Position numbers and translations under genes: made by a program | The notes under the pieces: model-generated | What the model was told of the DNA's origin: nothing | What the model saw: the letters and a program-made list of their open reading frames with translations, nothing else | Databases searched by the model: none | In this document: positions 42,630 to 51,133 of the stretch, one piece after another | How the letters are laid out: every line of letters starts with the position of its first letter | Numbering within the stretch: the first letter of the stretch is position 1 | DNA from: Terrimonas ferruginea DSM 30193 | GTDB taxonomy: Bacteria > Bacteroidota > Bacteroidia > Chitinophagales > Chitinophagaceae | Length of the DNA: 64,000 nucleotides | Assembly: GCF_000425585.1 (NCBI RefSeq) | Contig: NZ_AUDS01000022.1 | Location: forward strand, 52,960 to 116,959 | Reading direction: 5' to 3'

Positions 42630-44015
42630 ATGAACGCACTTGTATTATCCGCCATTCTGGGAGTAGTCATGATGTTTAGCGGTATTCTGCTGAAGCGCCC
42701 CGCTGCCATCCGCAGCGTAGCCATAATTGGTTTGCTGCTGCTGCTCGCAAGCAATATGCTCGACATGTCCGGTACACGGTTTTTTTCCATTAATCTGGGA
42801 GACTTCCTGCACTTCGACCGGTTTGCATTCCTGTTCAATTCCGTTGCTATCTTCTGCGTGCTGGTATATGTACTGCTCACCGGCAAAGCGATTGAAAGAG
42901 TAGGCGTGAAGAATTATGCGGATTATTTTGCCCTGTTCTTCTTCGTCCTCTGCGGCATCTTCCTGGTTACTTCATTCCAGTCTTTGCTGATTCTTTTCCT
43001 CGGTATAGAAATCATTACCATTCCGCTTTATATTCTTACCGGCAGCGACAAACGCAACCTGAAAAGCAATGAAGCGTCGTTGAAATATTTTCTCATGGGT
43101 GCCTTCTCAACAGGGCTCATGCTCATGGGTATCGCGCTGATCTATGGTGCGCAGGGAACATTCGCTATCGAAAAATTCAACCTGCTGAAAATACCGGGGT
43201 CTCCGCTGATGATTGCGGGTATGTTGCTGATGCTTTTCTCGATGGCTTTTAAAGTATCTGCGGCGCCGCTGCATTTCTGGACGCCAGACGTGTACGATGG
43301 CGCACCAACAGTGTTTACTTCATTCATGGCCACGGTGGTGAAAGCCGCGGTGTTTATTGGTTTTATCCGTTTGTTTGAAAATGCCTTTGGTTTGCTGCAG
43401 CCCACCTGGCAGTTATGGGTGGCGTTGATGGCGGCTGCCACACTTTTTGTGGGCAACATCACGGCGGTGTTCCAGCAAAGTGTAAAGCGAATGCTGGCTT
43501 ATTCCAGTATTGCACAGGCGGGCTTTATGATGCTGGCGATCTTTGCGCTGAATGGCGATGCAAAGGAAGGGCTGTTGCTGTACGGAGCGGCCTATAGCCT
43601 GGCTACTATCGGTATCTTCAGCGTGTTGTCGCGCATGGATGATTACAGCTACGAAAGTTTCAATGGTCTTGCCGCACGCCAGCCACTGGTTGCTGCAACA
43701 CTTACCATATTCCTTCTTTCACTGGCGGGTATTCCGCTTACGGCGGGCTTCCTCGCGAAGTTCTACATGATCAAGGCAGTAGTGGCTACGGGTTCCAACC
43801 TGTGGCTGGTTGTATTTGCCCTGCTGATGGCGGCCGTGAGCGTGTATTACTACTTCCGCGTAATCCAGGCCATGTATTTCCGCGAAGCGGGCGAACACAG
43901 TGCTTCATTCCAGGAACCCGGCAAAGGATTCAAATGGGTGCTTGTATTGGTCGCTGCGTTGATAATCGCACTCGGGTTATTCCCCAGCCTGCTCCTTAAC
44001 TGGCTTTACTTTTAA
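42630..44015 (+). CDS. nuoN: NADH-quinone oxidoreductase subunit N
   Basis: A 461-aa antiporter-like subunit and the last gene of the operon. LLILFLGIEIITIPLYIL holds the helix-5 Glu, APLHFWTPDVYDGAPTVFTSFMATVVK the discontinuous helix, and FQQSVKRMLAYSSIAQAGFM the Lys helix. The stop codon runs straight into a family D heptamer array and no hairpin terminator is seen behind it. Confidence 0.95.
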   Translation: MNALVLSAILGVVMMFSGILLKRPAAIRSVAIIGLLLLLASNMLDMSGTRFFSINLGDFLHFDRFAFLFNSVAIFCVLVYVLLTGKAIERVGVKNYADYFALFFFVLCGIFLVTSFQSLLILFLGIEIITIPLYILTGSDKRNLKSNEASLKYFLMGAFSTGLMLMGIALIYGAQGTFAIEKFNLLKIPGSPLMIAGMLLMLFSMAFKVSAAPLHFWTPDVYDGAPTVFTSFMATVVKAAVFIGFIRLFENAFGLLQPTWQLWVALMAAATLFVGNITAVFQQSVKRMLAYSSIAQAGFMMLAIFALNGDAKEGLLLYGAAYSLATIGIFSVLSRMDDYSYESFNGLAARQPLVAATLTIFLLSLAGIPLTAGFLAKFYMIKAVVATGSNLWLVVFALLMAAVSVYYYFRVIQAMYFREAGEHSASFQEPGKGFKWVLVLVAALIIALGLFPSLLLNWLYF

Positions 44016-44046
44016 TTCAAAAGTCAAAAGTAAAAATTCAAAAGTG
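44016..44046. repeat. Heptamer repeat locus 8 (family D) after nuoN
   Basis: TTCAAAA, GTCAAAA, GTAAAAA, TTCAAAA at 44016-44043 directly after the nuoN stop. No matching family D right arm is seen before the next gene; only a weak family A reverse unit (GACGATTCAC near 44080) is present, so this looks like a one-armed or decayed locus. Confidence 0.7.
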
Positions 44047-44173
44047 CTGAGGCGCATGAAGAAAGCCCGGTTACAATTGACGATTCACTTATTTTCTTCG
44101 TGCTGATTTGTGTAACTTCGGGAGGCATTCCTTTTTCTGCTATGAGCGGAAAGAATACGAAGCATAAAATTTC

Positions 44174-45454
44174 ATGACCTGGCGTGATGTATTTTCTTTA
44201 GCCTATCGCACAATCGGCAGTAATAAACTGCGGACAGGTCTTACTGTCTCTATCATTGCATTTGGCATCATGGCGCTGATCGGGATCATTACGGCGATCA
44301 AGGCAATGAACCAGAAATTTTCCGAAAGTTTTTCAACAATGGGAGCGAATGCATTTACTATTCGTTTCCGTGAGCGGAACATCCGTTTTGGTGGTGGCGG
44401 GGGTAATGATGTGACTGTATCCAAAAAAGGCCAGCGGGAAAAAAAATCAAACATGGGTAAACGCATCACGCGCGATGAGGCGGTGATGTTTGCACAAACC
44501 TATAAATATCCTGCGCAGGTAAGCATATCGATATTTGGCAGTCGCAACAGCATAGCCTCGTATGGCAGCAAGAAAACCACTCCGAATGTAATGGTGTATG
44601 GCGGGGATGAAAACTATGTTCAGCTGAACGGTTTCCGGTTGTCATCGGGAAGAAACATGAGTCGCCAGGATGTAAGCAGTGGGCAGAATATTTGTATACT
44701 CGGCTTTGATGTAGCAAAGAGGTTATTCGGTGGAGATGCGCCGGAAACGGCGGCGACAGGCAAAATGATCCGGATCAACAATCTTCCCTATCGGGTACTG
44801 GGTGTATTGGAGAGCCGCGGCACTTCATTCGGATTCAGCAGGGACAATATGATCATCACCAGTTACCAGAATATCGAAAGAAACTTTCCGGCGGGAAACT
44901 CGTATGTGATAGCGGTGATGACCGGACAGATCACGCAGGTGCCTACGGCGATGGGGGAGGCAGAGGGTACGTTCAGGGCGATCAGGAAAATGAATCCGTC
45001 GGAGGCGAATAATTTTGCCCTGGACCGCAGCGACAGTATAGCGGAGAAAGCCATGAACAGCCTGGGTTTCCTGACGATATCGGCTACGGTAATCGGGTTG
45101 ATCACGCTGATCGGAGCGGCCATCGGGTTGATGAATATTATGCTGGTATCGGTATCGGAGCGGACCAAAGAGGTGGGACTGATCAAGGCGATAGGAGGAA
45201 AGAGCAGTGTGGTACGCCGGCAATTTTTAATGGAAGCAATCGTAATCAGTCTCTTAGGAGCTGTGTTCGGCATATTTCTTGGGATAGTGATCGGCAACCT
45301 GTTTTCGATTGTTTTGCAGACGGGCTTTGTCGTTCCCTGGAACTGGGTTTTCTACGGCATTATTCTCTGTAGTATAGTCGGATTACTGGCCGGTCTTTAC
45401 CCGGCACTGAAAGCGGGAAAGCTCAACCCGATAGATGCATTGCGCTATGAGTGA
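44174..45454 (+). CDS. MacB/FtsX-type ABC transporter permease
   Basis: A 426-aa protein with an N-terminal membrane segment (about 22-44), a large periplasmic MacB core domain and three C-terminal membrane helices (about 290-315, 345-370, 385-405). The cytoplasmic loop between the helices reads VSERTKEVGLIKAIGGKSS, the usual FtsX-superfamily coupling segment. Its ATPase is not next to it in this window. Cargo is unknown; export of a lipoprotein, peptide or lipid is typical. Confidence 0.85.
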   Translation: MTWRDVFSLAYRTIGSNKLRTGLTVSIIAFGIMALIGIITAIKAMNQKFSESFSTMGANAFTIRFRERNIRFGGGGGNDVTVSKKGQREKKSNMGKRITRDEAVMFAQTYKYPAQVSISIFGSRNSIASYGSKKTTPNVMVYGGDENYVQLNGFRLSSGRNMSRQDVSSGQNICILGFDVAKRLFGGDAPETAATGKMIRINNLPYRVLGVLESRGTSFGFSRDNMIITSYQNIERNFPAGNSYVIAVMTGQITQVPTAMGEAEGTFRAIRKMNPSEANNFALDRSDSIAEKAMNSLGFLTISATVIGLITLIGAAIGLMNIMLVSVSERTKEVGLIKAIGGKSSVVRRQFLMEAIVISLLGAVFGIFLGIVIGNLFSIVLQTGFVVPWNWVFYGIILCSIVGLLAGLYPALKAGKLNPIDALRYE

Positions 45455-45656
45455 GGCACGTACAGAGGATCAAATGAGATGAAATTCTTATCAAATTGTT
45501 TTCAAAGAATTGTTGCTTTTCAAAAAATCCTTAACTTGAAGCCCTTACGCAAAAAAGTATAGCGTGGAAGTTTCTGGTTTGAACTTTTTCGTTAGCATTG
45601 CAGCGTTAAAAACAAGACACTTTTATCTCACAAAAAAATCTAAAAAATTTAAGATC

Positions 45657-46508
45657 ATGGCGGAGACTAAACCCACTGCAACAGTAAAAGCTACATCTGT
45701 TCAGGCCAAGAAAAGCAGTAATGCCATTTCCTGGATTGCTCCTATCGTTTGTATTGTTGCAGGTTACTGTATCTGGCGTTTTATTTTTGGTAATCCCGAC
45801 GGTTTTAAAACACCCGATCCTGCCGGTGGATTCTGGCCACACCACAAAGATCCCAAAGGTGCATTGAATGGTATCTATGAAGGTGGTATCATCGTTCCGA
45901 TCCTGGTCGGTATGCTCCTGATGGTAATCGTATTCTCTATTGAAAGATTCTTGACCATTATCAAAGCATTAGGAAAAGGTTCTATTTCCGATTTCGTAAG
46001 AAAAGTACAGTATCACCTGGCTAACCGTAACGTAGATGCTGCTATTGCTGAGTGCGACAAACAAAGAGGTTCTGTTGCCAACGTAATGAAAGCTGGTCTG
46101 CGCCGTTACAAAGAGATGATCACTGAAACAGGGCTGGACACTGACCAGAAAGTACTGGCTATCCAGAAAGAAGTGGAAGAAGCTACAGCGCTCGAACTGC
46201 CTATGCTGCAAAAGAACCTGGTGTTCCTTTCTACTATCGTATCCTGTGGTACCCTGATTGCCCTCCTCGGTACGGTACTGGGTATGATCCGTTCATTCTC
46301 TGCGCTTGGTGACGACGGTGGTGGTAACGCCGGTGAACTGGCAAAAGGTATCTCTGAGGCCCTGTATAATACAGCACTCGGTATCGGTACTTCTGCTGTG
46401 GCACTGATCATGTACAACATCTTCACTACCAAGATCGACTCTATCACGTACGGTATCGATGAATCAGGTTTCACCCTGACCCAAAGCTTCGGTTCTCTCT
46501 ACAAATAA
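45657..46508 (+). CDS. exbB: ExbB/TolQ/MotA family proton channel protein
   Basis: A 283-aa inner-membrane protein that, with ExbD, uses the proton gradient to energise TonB. Segments: an extra N-terminal helix near residues 24-43, then GGIIVPILVGMLLMVIVFSIERFL, and the two channel helices LVFLSTIVSCGTLIALLGTVLGMI and ISEALYNTALGIGTSAVALIMY. ATG 45657 is chosen since the 31-codon extension from 45564 is a low-quality leader. First gene of a five-gene cluster preceded by about 200 bases without a gene. Confidence 0.9.
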   Translation: MAETKPTATVKATSVQAKKSSNAISWIAPIVCIVAGYCIWRFIFGNPDGFKTPDPAGGFWPHHKDPKGALNGIYEGGIIVPILVGMLLMVIVFSIERFLTIIKALGKGSISDFVRKVQYHLANRNVDAAIAECDKQRGSVANVMKAGLRRYKEMITETGLDTDQKVLAIQKEVEEATALELPMLQKNLVFLSTIVSCGTLIALLGTVLGMIRSFSALGDDGGGNAGELAKGISEALYNTALGIGTSAVALIMYNIFTTKIDSITYGIDESGFTLTQSFGSLYK

Positions 46509-46571
46509 TTCTCCGGAACTATTTGTGTGGAAACTGACTCATTTTTCATCTAAATACTAAACGTTTTACAA

Positions 46572-47240
46572 ATGCCAAGTGTCAAAATACCGAAGAAAAG
46601 CACGGACACCGATATGACGCCCTTTGTGGATATCGGGTTCCTGATCCTTTCCTTCTTTATCATGGCGACCAAGTTCAAGCCACCTGAGCCGGTGCCGATC
46701 GTAACGCCTAATTCGGTAAACTCCACTGAGTTGCCCGATAACAACGCGGTTATGATCAGTATCGACAAGGATAACAAAGTTTACTTTTCCGTATTCGCTA
46801 AAAAAGACCCTGCGATTGCCGATGAGATCGTGCGTAATGTGGCATTATCCCGCAACATTACCCTCTCTGACGCTGAGGTGAAAAACTTCCGCAACAGCAT
46901 CACCGGTATGCCGGTGAACAAGCTCAAGGGTTACCTGGCTTATCCTGCTGCCGAGCAAAGCAAGATCAAACAGGATGGTATTCCCGTGCTGGACTCTGCA
47001 ACAAACGAGCTGGTATGGTGGATTGCGGCATCTGAGCGTGCATTTGCAGGCCAGGAGCTGAAATACCTGATCAAAGGTGACGGTGAATCCAAGTATCCCA
47101 CGTTCAAAGCAGTGGTAGATGCGCTGAAGCGCAACGACAAACTGAAATACAACCTGGTGACCATGCCGGAAGGCGTTCCCGGTAACAGCGACCTGGATGC
47201 TTATAACCGCGAGGTACAGCGCCTGGGAACGAAGAAGTAA
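46572..47240 (+). CDS. exbD: ExbD/TolR family biopolymer transport protein, first copy
   Basis: A 222-aa protein with one membrane helix (about residues 15-36). The essential Asp is in DTDMTPFVDIGFLILSFF. The periplasmic part is longer than E. coli ExbD (about 180 residues), as in other Bacteroidota. It follows exbB by 63 bases and precedes the second exbD by 31, so one channel may use both types. Confidence 0.9.
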   Translation: MPSVKIPKKSTDTDMTPFVDIGFLILSFFIMATKFKPPEPVPIVTPNSVNSTELPDNNAVMISIDKDNKVYFSVFAKKDPAIADEIVRNVALSRNITLSDAEVKNFRNSITGMPVNKLKGYLAYPAAEQSKIKQDGIPVLDSATNELVWWIAASERAFAGQELKYLIKGDGESKYPTFKAVVDALKRNDKLKYNLVTMPEGVPGNSDLDAYNREVQRLGTKK

Positions 47241-47271
47241 CTAAAAATTTTAATTTTTAAAATCATTTAAA

Positions 47272-47889
47272 ATGGCAAGTTTAGATACAGGCGACGGCGG
47301 TGGCGGCCACAAGAAAGGCCCGGGCGTGAAGAAAGCCAAAAAGCTGAACACACGCGTGGACATGACACCGATGGTTGACCTTGCCTTTTTGCTGATCACC
47401 TTCTTCATCTTCACTGCGACGATGAACAATCCGACGACCATGGACCTTAATATGCCCAAGGACACGGATAAAAAGGATGAACTGACAAAAACAAAGCAAT
47501 CAGGTGCCCTTACGCTCATGCTGGGTAAAGACAATCACATCTTCTATTATGAAGGTGAATTGCTGCCGGATGGTTCCAACTTCAAAACAGCCTCTTATTC
47601 TCAGGTGCGTGATATCATCATCAAGAAGAAGAGGGAAGTAGAAGCCTCCTATGTGCGCGACCCTGCATGTGAGGCGGAAAAGCAGAATGCCGGAAAACCC
47701 ATTAGTCTCTGCAAGCAAAAAGACTTCTTTGTGATGATCAAACCCACAGATGAGTCTTCCTATAAGAATGCGGTAGACATCCTGGACGAAATGACCATTA
47801 ATAAAGTTGAACGCTATGCTCTTGTGAAAGTAGCTGATACTGAGATGGATCTGATCAAAGCAACCGAAGGCAGCGCGCCAAAACAATAA
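47272..47889 (+). CDS. exbD: ExbD/TolR family biopolymer transport protein, second copy
   Basis: A 205-aa protein. A Gly/Lys-rich N-terminus (GDGGGGHKKGPGVKKAKK) precedes the membrane helix with the essential Asp in RVDMTPMVDLAFLLITFFIF. The periplasmic part contains two Cys (ACEAEK and SLCKQK) that could form a disulfide. It is clearly different from the first copy, so the two are not recent duplicates. 52 bases before tonB. Confidence 0.9.
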   Translation: MASLDTGDGGGGHKKGPGVKKAKKLNTRVDMTPMVDLAFLLITFFIFTATMNNPTTMDLNMPKDTDKKDELTKTKQSGALTLMLGKDNHIFYYEGELLPDGSNFKTASYSQVRDIIIKKKREVEASYVRDPACEAEKQNAGKPISLCKQKDFFVMIKPTDESSYKNAVDILDEMTINKVERYALVKVADTEMDLIKATEGSAPKQ

Positions 47890-47941
47890 GCGGCTTGTGG
47901 AAACTATCCGCTTTAGCATCTAATTAAAACAAATTAAAGAA

Positions 47942-48772
47942 ATGGAAGCCAACAAAATACTATCGTCGGATTTGCTGGACCTGGTTTTTGAAGGTCGCAA
48001 TAAAGACTATGGTGCCTATGAGTTGCGCCGGACGTACAACAAGCGTATCGGTATTGCGTTGCTCATTACTGCTGCCGTGGCAATCCTGGCGCTCGTAGCC
48101 TCTTTCGTGGCCAATGCCCTGAAGAGCAAGGAGCCTGAGAAAGTAGCCCTGACAGAGGTCACCATCCAGGAAATCAAGCCGCCGGAGGAGGAGAAGCCGG
48201 TAGAACCGCCACCTCCACCGCCGCCAAAAGCACCAGATCCTCCCAAGATCGAAATGAAACAGTTTACCCCTCCCGTGGTGGTAAAGGATGAGGAAGTGAA
48301 AGAACCACCTCCCACCAACGAAGAGTTGAAAACTGTTAAGATCGACGTAATCAACCAGGAAGGTATCAAGGACATGGGTATCGCCACACCGGTACAGATC
48401 GATGAAGGTAAAGGTGTGATCGAAACCAAGAAAGTAGTAGAGCCTGAGATCTTCGAAAAAGTGGAAGTGGAAGCTTCTTATCCTGGTGGTCCTAAAGCGT
48501 GGGAAAACTTCCTCCGCCGTAACCTCGACCCCAACGTTCCCCCGGATAACGGAGCGCCTCCCGGCAACTACACTGTTTATATCCAGTTTGTAGTGTCTGT
48601 GGACGGTACGGTGAGTGATATTAAACCGCTGACCAGCCATGGTTACGGTATGGAACAGGAAGCTGTTCGTGTACTGAAGAAAGCTACCAAATGGGTACCT
48701 GCTATTCAGAACGGCCGCTCTGTAAAAGCTTATCGCAAGCAGCCGATCACCTTCCAGGTAGAAGAACAATAA
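47942..48772 (+). CDS. tonB: Energy transducer TonB, first copy
   Basis: A 276-aa TonB. Layout: N-terminal cytoplasmic segment shared with the second copy (LDLVFEGRNKDYGAYELRRTY), membrane helix at about 35-56, a proline/glutamate-rich span (EKPVEPPPPPPPKAPDPPK), and a C-terminal TonB domain (YTVYIQFVVSVDGTVSDIKP, GYGMEQEAVRVLKKATKW). It delivers energy to TonB-dependent receptors such as the one at 7.9-10.8 kb. A strong terminator follows. Confidence 0.92.
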   Translation: MEANKILSSDLLDLVFEGRNKDYGAYELRRTYNKRIGIALLITAAVAILALVASFVANALKSKEPEKVALTEVTIQEIKPPEEEKPVEPPPPPPPKAPDPPKIEMKQFTPPVVVKDEEVKEPPPTNEELKTVKIDVINQEGIKDMGIATPVQIDEGKGVIETKKVVEPEIFEKVEVEASYPGGPKAWENFLRRNLDPNVPPDNGAPPGNYTVYIQFVVSVDGTVSDIKPLTSHGYGMEQEAVRVLKKATKWVPAIQNGRSVKAYRKQPITFQVEEQ

Positions 48773-48790
48773 TTCAAACTTCTTACTGAT

Positions 48791-48823
48791 AAAAAAACCT
48801 CCGCAATCCGCGGAGGTTTTTTT
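48791..48823 (+). terminator. Rho-independent terminator after the first tonB
   Basis: Arms AAAACCTCCGC and GCGGAGGTTTT (48794-48804, 48810-48820) with a five-base loop, followed by TTT. It closes the exbB-exbD-exbD-tonB unit before the second tonB gene. Confidence 0.88.
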
Positions 48824-48824
48824 G

Positions 48825-48957
48825 TGAATAGTGAATAAGTCAATAGTGAATGATCATTATTGAGCGTGATTCTAATTGCTTGTCATTATCTGCTGAAACC
48901 ATTTACACATTTTCACACTTGCACATTTACACATTGAATTTCCACGTGTGGAAATTC
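48825..48957. repeat. Repeat locus 9 (families A and E) with a 22-bp palindrome
   Basis: Family A units (TGAATAG, TCAATAG, TGAATGA) at 48825-48853 follow the terminator; the right arm at 48901-48935 is family E in reverse (TTTACACA, CTTGCACA). It is followed at 48936-48957 by a palindrome with arms GAATTTCCAC and GTGGAAATTC around GT. The second tonB starts 33 bases later. Confidence 0.8.
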
Positions 48958-48990
48958 ACCCTGCCGGTATCTCATTGAAAAGTATAAACC

Positions 48991-49848
48991 ATGGATACCA
49001 ACAAAATTCTAACCGCAGATGTACTCGATATCGTATTCGAGGGACGCAACAAAAGTTATGGGGCTTATGAGCTTCGCAAAACTTATTCTTCACGTTTAAA
49101 AAAAGCATTACTCATCACGGGGCTTGCTGTTGCAGGGATAGTAGCCAGCGCCGCTGTAATCAACAACAACAAAAAAAATCTGTCACAGCAAATCGACAAC
49201 GAGGGCGTGAAAATTACGGAGGTTGAAATGCCGGAAGAAGAGAAAAAGCCTGAACCGATTCCTGAAGAACAAAAACCACAGGAGCAACCGCAGCAACAAT
49301 TGGTAGAACAGTTGCAGTTGCAGACGATCAAATCTACCAATGTTGTAATAGCAGATGACGACCAGGTTATAGATCCTCCTCCCACGCAAGATGATCTGAA
49401 AAATTTAAAGATCGATCTACAAACAAATCTTGATGGGGCTGTTGACAAAGGCATAGCCAATCCCGCCAAAATTCTGGACAATGGAACCGGCATCATTCCT
49501 GAAAAGAAAAATCCGGAACCGGATATCTGGGAGAAAGTGGAGATCGAAGCTTCATTCGAAGGAGGCCCCAAAGCCTGGGAAAGTTTTTTACGCAGAAACC
49601 TTGATGCCGATGTGCCTCCCAACAATGGCGCACCCGAAGGCAAGTACACCGTGATCGTTCAGTTTGTAGTAGATGAAAACGGTGTGGTAAGTGACCTCAA
49701 ACCGCTCACGCATCATGGCTTTGGTATGGAGCAGGAAGCCTTGCGTGTTTTAAGAAAAGCAAGCAAGTGGAAACCCGCCCAGCAGAACGGCCGCCTGGTG
49801 AAAGCGTATCGCCGTCAACCGATCACGTTTGAAGTAGCGCAGAATTGA
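48991..49848 (+). CDS. tonB: Energy transducer TonB, second copy
   Basis: A 285-aa TonB homologous along its full length to the first copy: N-terminal LDIVFEGRNKSYGAYELRKTY, membrane helix at about 33-51, a linker rich in Glu and Gln rather than Pro (EEKKPEPIPEEQKPQEQPQQQ), and a C-terminal domain YTVIVQFVVDENGVVSDLKP. The pair probably arose by tandem duplication, after which linker sequences diverged; it has its own repeat-bounded region and terminator and may serve a different receptor set. Confidence 0.92.
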   Translation: MDTNKILTADVLDIVFEGRNKSYGAYELRKTYSSRLKKALLITGLAVAGIVASAAVINNNKKNLSQQIDNEGVKITEVEMPEEEKKPEPIPEEQKPQEQPQQQLVEQLQLQTIKSTNVVIADDDQVIDPPPTQDDLKNLKIDLQTNLDGAVDKGIANPAKILDNGTGIIPEKKNPEPDIWEKVEIEASFEGGPKAWESFLRRNLDADVPPNNGAPEGKYTVIVQFVVDENGVVSDLKPLTHHGFGMEQEALRVLRKASKWKPAQQNGRLVKAYRRQPITFEVAQN

Positions 49849-49849
49849 G

Positions 49850-50013
49850 GTGTAAGAGGAGAGGCGTAAGATGTAGGGTGAAAACAGCCGTAATAAGTAT
49901 TAAGTAATAAGTTGAACAGCCGCGGAAGCGCCAGGAGCTTAGCCAGTGACGACTGACGTTAAGCACCTCGGTTAGCCCCTGTTAATACATTTTCAAATTA
50001 TCAAATTTTCAAA
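49850..50013. repeat. Repeat locus 10 (families B, F and C)
   Basis: Family B units (GGTGTAA, GGCGTAA) at about 49850-49880 follow the tonB stop by one base. Then comes AGGGTGAAAACAGCCGTAAT, nearly shared with locus 13, and family F (TAAGTATTAAGTAATAAG). The right arm at 49990-50013 is family C in reverse (TTTTCAAA, TTATCAAA) and touches the terminator stem. The middle 70 bases are unique. Confidence 0.75.
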
Positions 50014-50014
50014 T

Positions 50015-50050
50015 TAACAATAAAGCCCCGCGAGCGGGGCTTTATTGTTA
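50015..50050. terminator. Bidirectional terminator shared by tonB and lpxD
   Basis: Seventeen-base perfect arms around a two-base loop (GA), core AAAGCCCCGC/GCGGGGCTTT. The outer bases of the right arm are the lpxD stop codon (50048-50050). It can end both convergent transcripts. Confidence 0.85.
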
Positions 50051-51091
50051 TACGTTCTCGGCGAGTAGTTGCCGTATGAGTATTTCAAGTTCCTTGATTC
50101 TTTTTTCCAGCATCGGAAGATTGCGGCTGAGCGCCTGGCTTCTTAATGCAGCCGTATAATCATGCGCAGGAGAACCGGTGACAGCTTTGCCGGCTTCGAT
50201 GGATTTGCTTACGCCGCTTTGCGCATTTACTTTGGCTCCGTCGCCGAGTTGAATGTGACCGACAATACCAGCCTGCCCGCCGATCATTACGCCGTTACCG
50301 ATTTTGGTGCTGCCACTTACACCGGCCTGTGCTGCAATGACGGTGCTGTTGCCTACTTCCACATTGTGCGCGATCTGGATCAGGTTGTCCAGCTTGGCGC
50401 CCGATTTAATAACGGTGGAACCGATGGTGGCACGGTCGATCGTGGCGTTGGCTCCGATCTCTACATAGTCATGGATCACTACATTGCCGATCTGCGGTAC
50501 TTTCTTAAAACTACCATCTGCTTGCGGGGCGAATCCGAATCCATCACTGCCCACTACCGTACCGGCATGGATCGATACATGATTGCCGATCTGGCAATCG
50601 TGGTAAATCTTTACACCGGGATGAATAACACAGTTGTCGCCGATGGTGACGTTATTGCCGATATAAGCGTTGGGATAAATTTTAGTATTGTTGCCGATGC
50701 GTACATTTTCGCCGAGATAGGCAAATGCACCGATGAATACCTGTTCGCCATACGTAGCCGATTTGGCGATATAAGCCGGTTCCTGAACGCCCTGAAGCTG
50801 TTGCTGCATGATCTCCTGGTACTTGGTCAGTAGCGTGGCAAAAGCGCTGTATGCATCCGGCACGCGGATCAATGTTGCGCTCACGGGTTGTTTCAGTTCA
50901 TAGTTTTCATTCAGGATGATCACGCTGGCACCGGTGCTGTAGAGGTAGTCCTCATATTTAAGATTGGCCAGGAAACTGAGTTGCCCTTCCCTGGCTTCTT
51001 CAATTTTTCCAAAAGAGTTCACGGCAACATTCGGGTCGCCCTCAACTTTACCGTTAATAAGAAAAGCAATCTGGGAGGCAGGGAAGGTCAT
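50048..51091 (-). CDS. lpxD: UDP-3-O-acylglucosamine N-acyltransferase (LpxD)
   Basis: Third enzyme of lipid A synthesis; adds the N-linked acyl chain to UDP-3-O-acyl-glucosamine. An N-terminal uridine-binding domain (to about residue 100, GQLSFLANLKYEDYLYST) precedes a left-handed helix of hexapeptide repeats (IGNNTKIYPNAYIGNNVTIG onward) with the family block GSDGFGFAP. A C-terminal helix (LPMLEKRIKELEILIRQL) completes the trimer core. The 347-aa length is normal. Confidence 0.95.
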   Translation of the reverse strand: MTFPASQIAFLINGKVEGDPNVAVNSFGKIEEAREGQLSFLANLKYEDYLYSTGASVIILNENYELKQPVSATLIRVPDAYSAFATLLTKYQEIMQQQLQGVQEPAYIAKSATYGEQVFIGAFAYLGENVRIGNNTKIYPNAYIGNNVTIGDNCVIHPGVKIYHDCQIGNHVSIHAGTVVGSDGFGFAPQADGSFKKVPQIGNVVIHDYVEIGANATIDRATIGSTVIKSGAKLDNLIQIAHNVEVGNSTVIAAQAGVSGSTKIGNGVMIGGQAGIVGHIQLGDGAKVNAQSGVSKSIEAGKAVTGSPAHDYTAALRSQALSRNLPMLEKRIKELEILIRQLLAENV

Positions 51092-51133
51092 ATAGTTTAA
51101 TGTTAAAACGAGTTTGAAAATGCCCGGTTCTTC

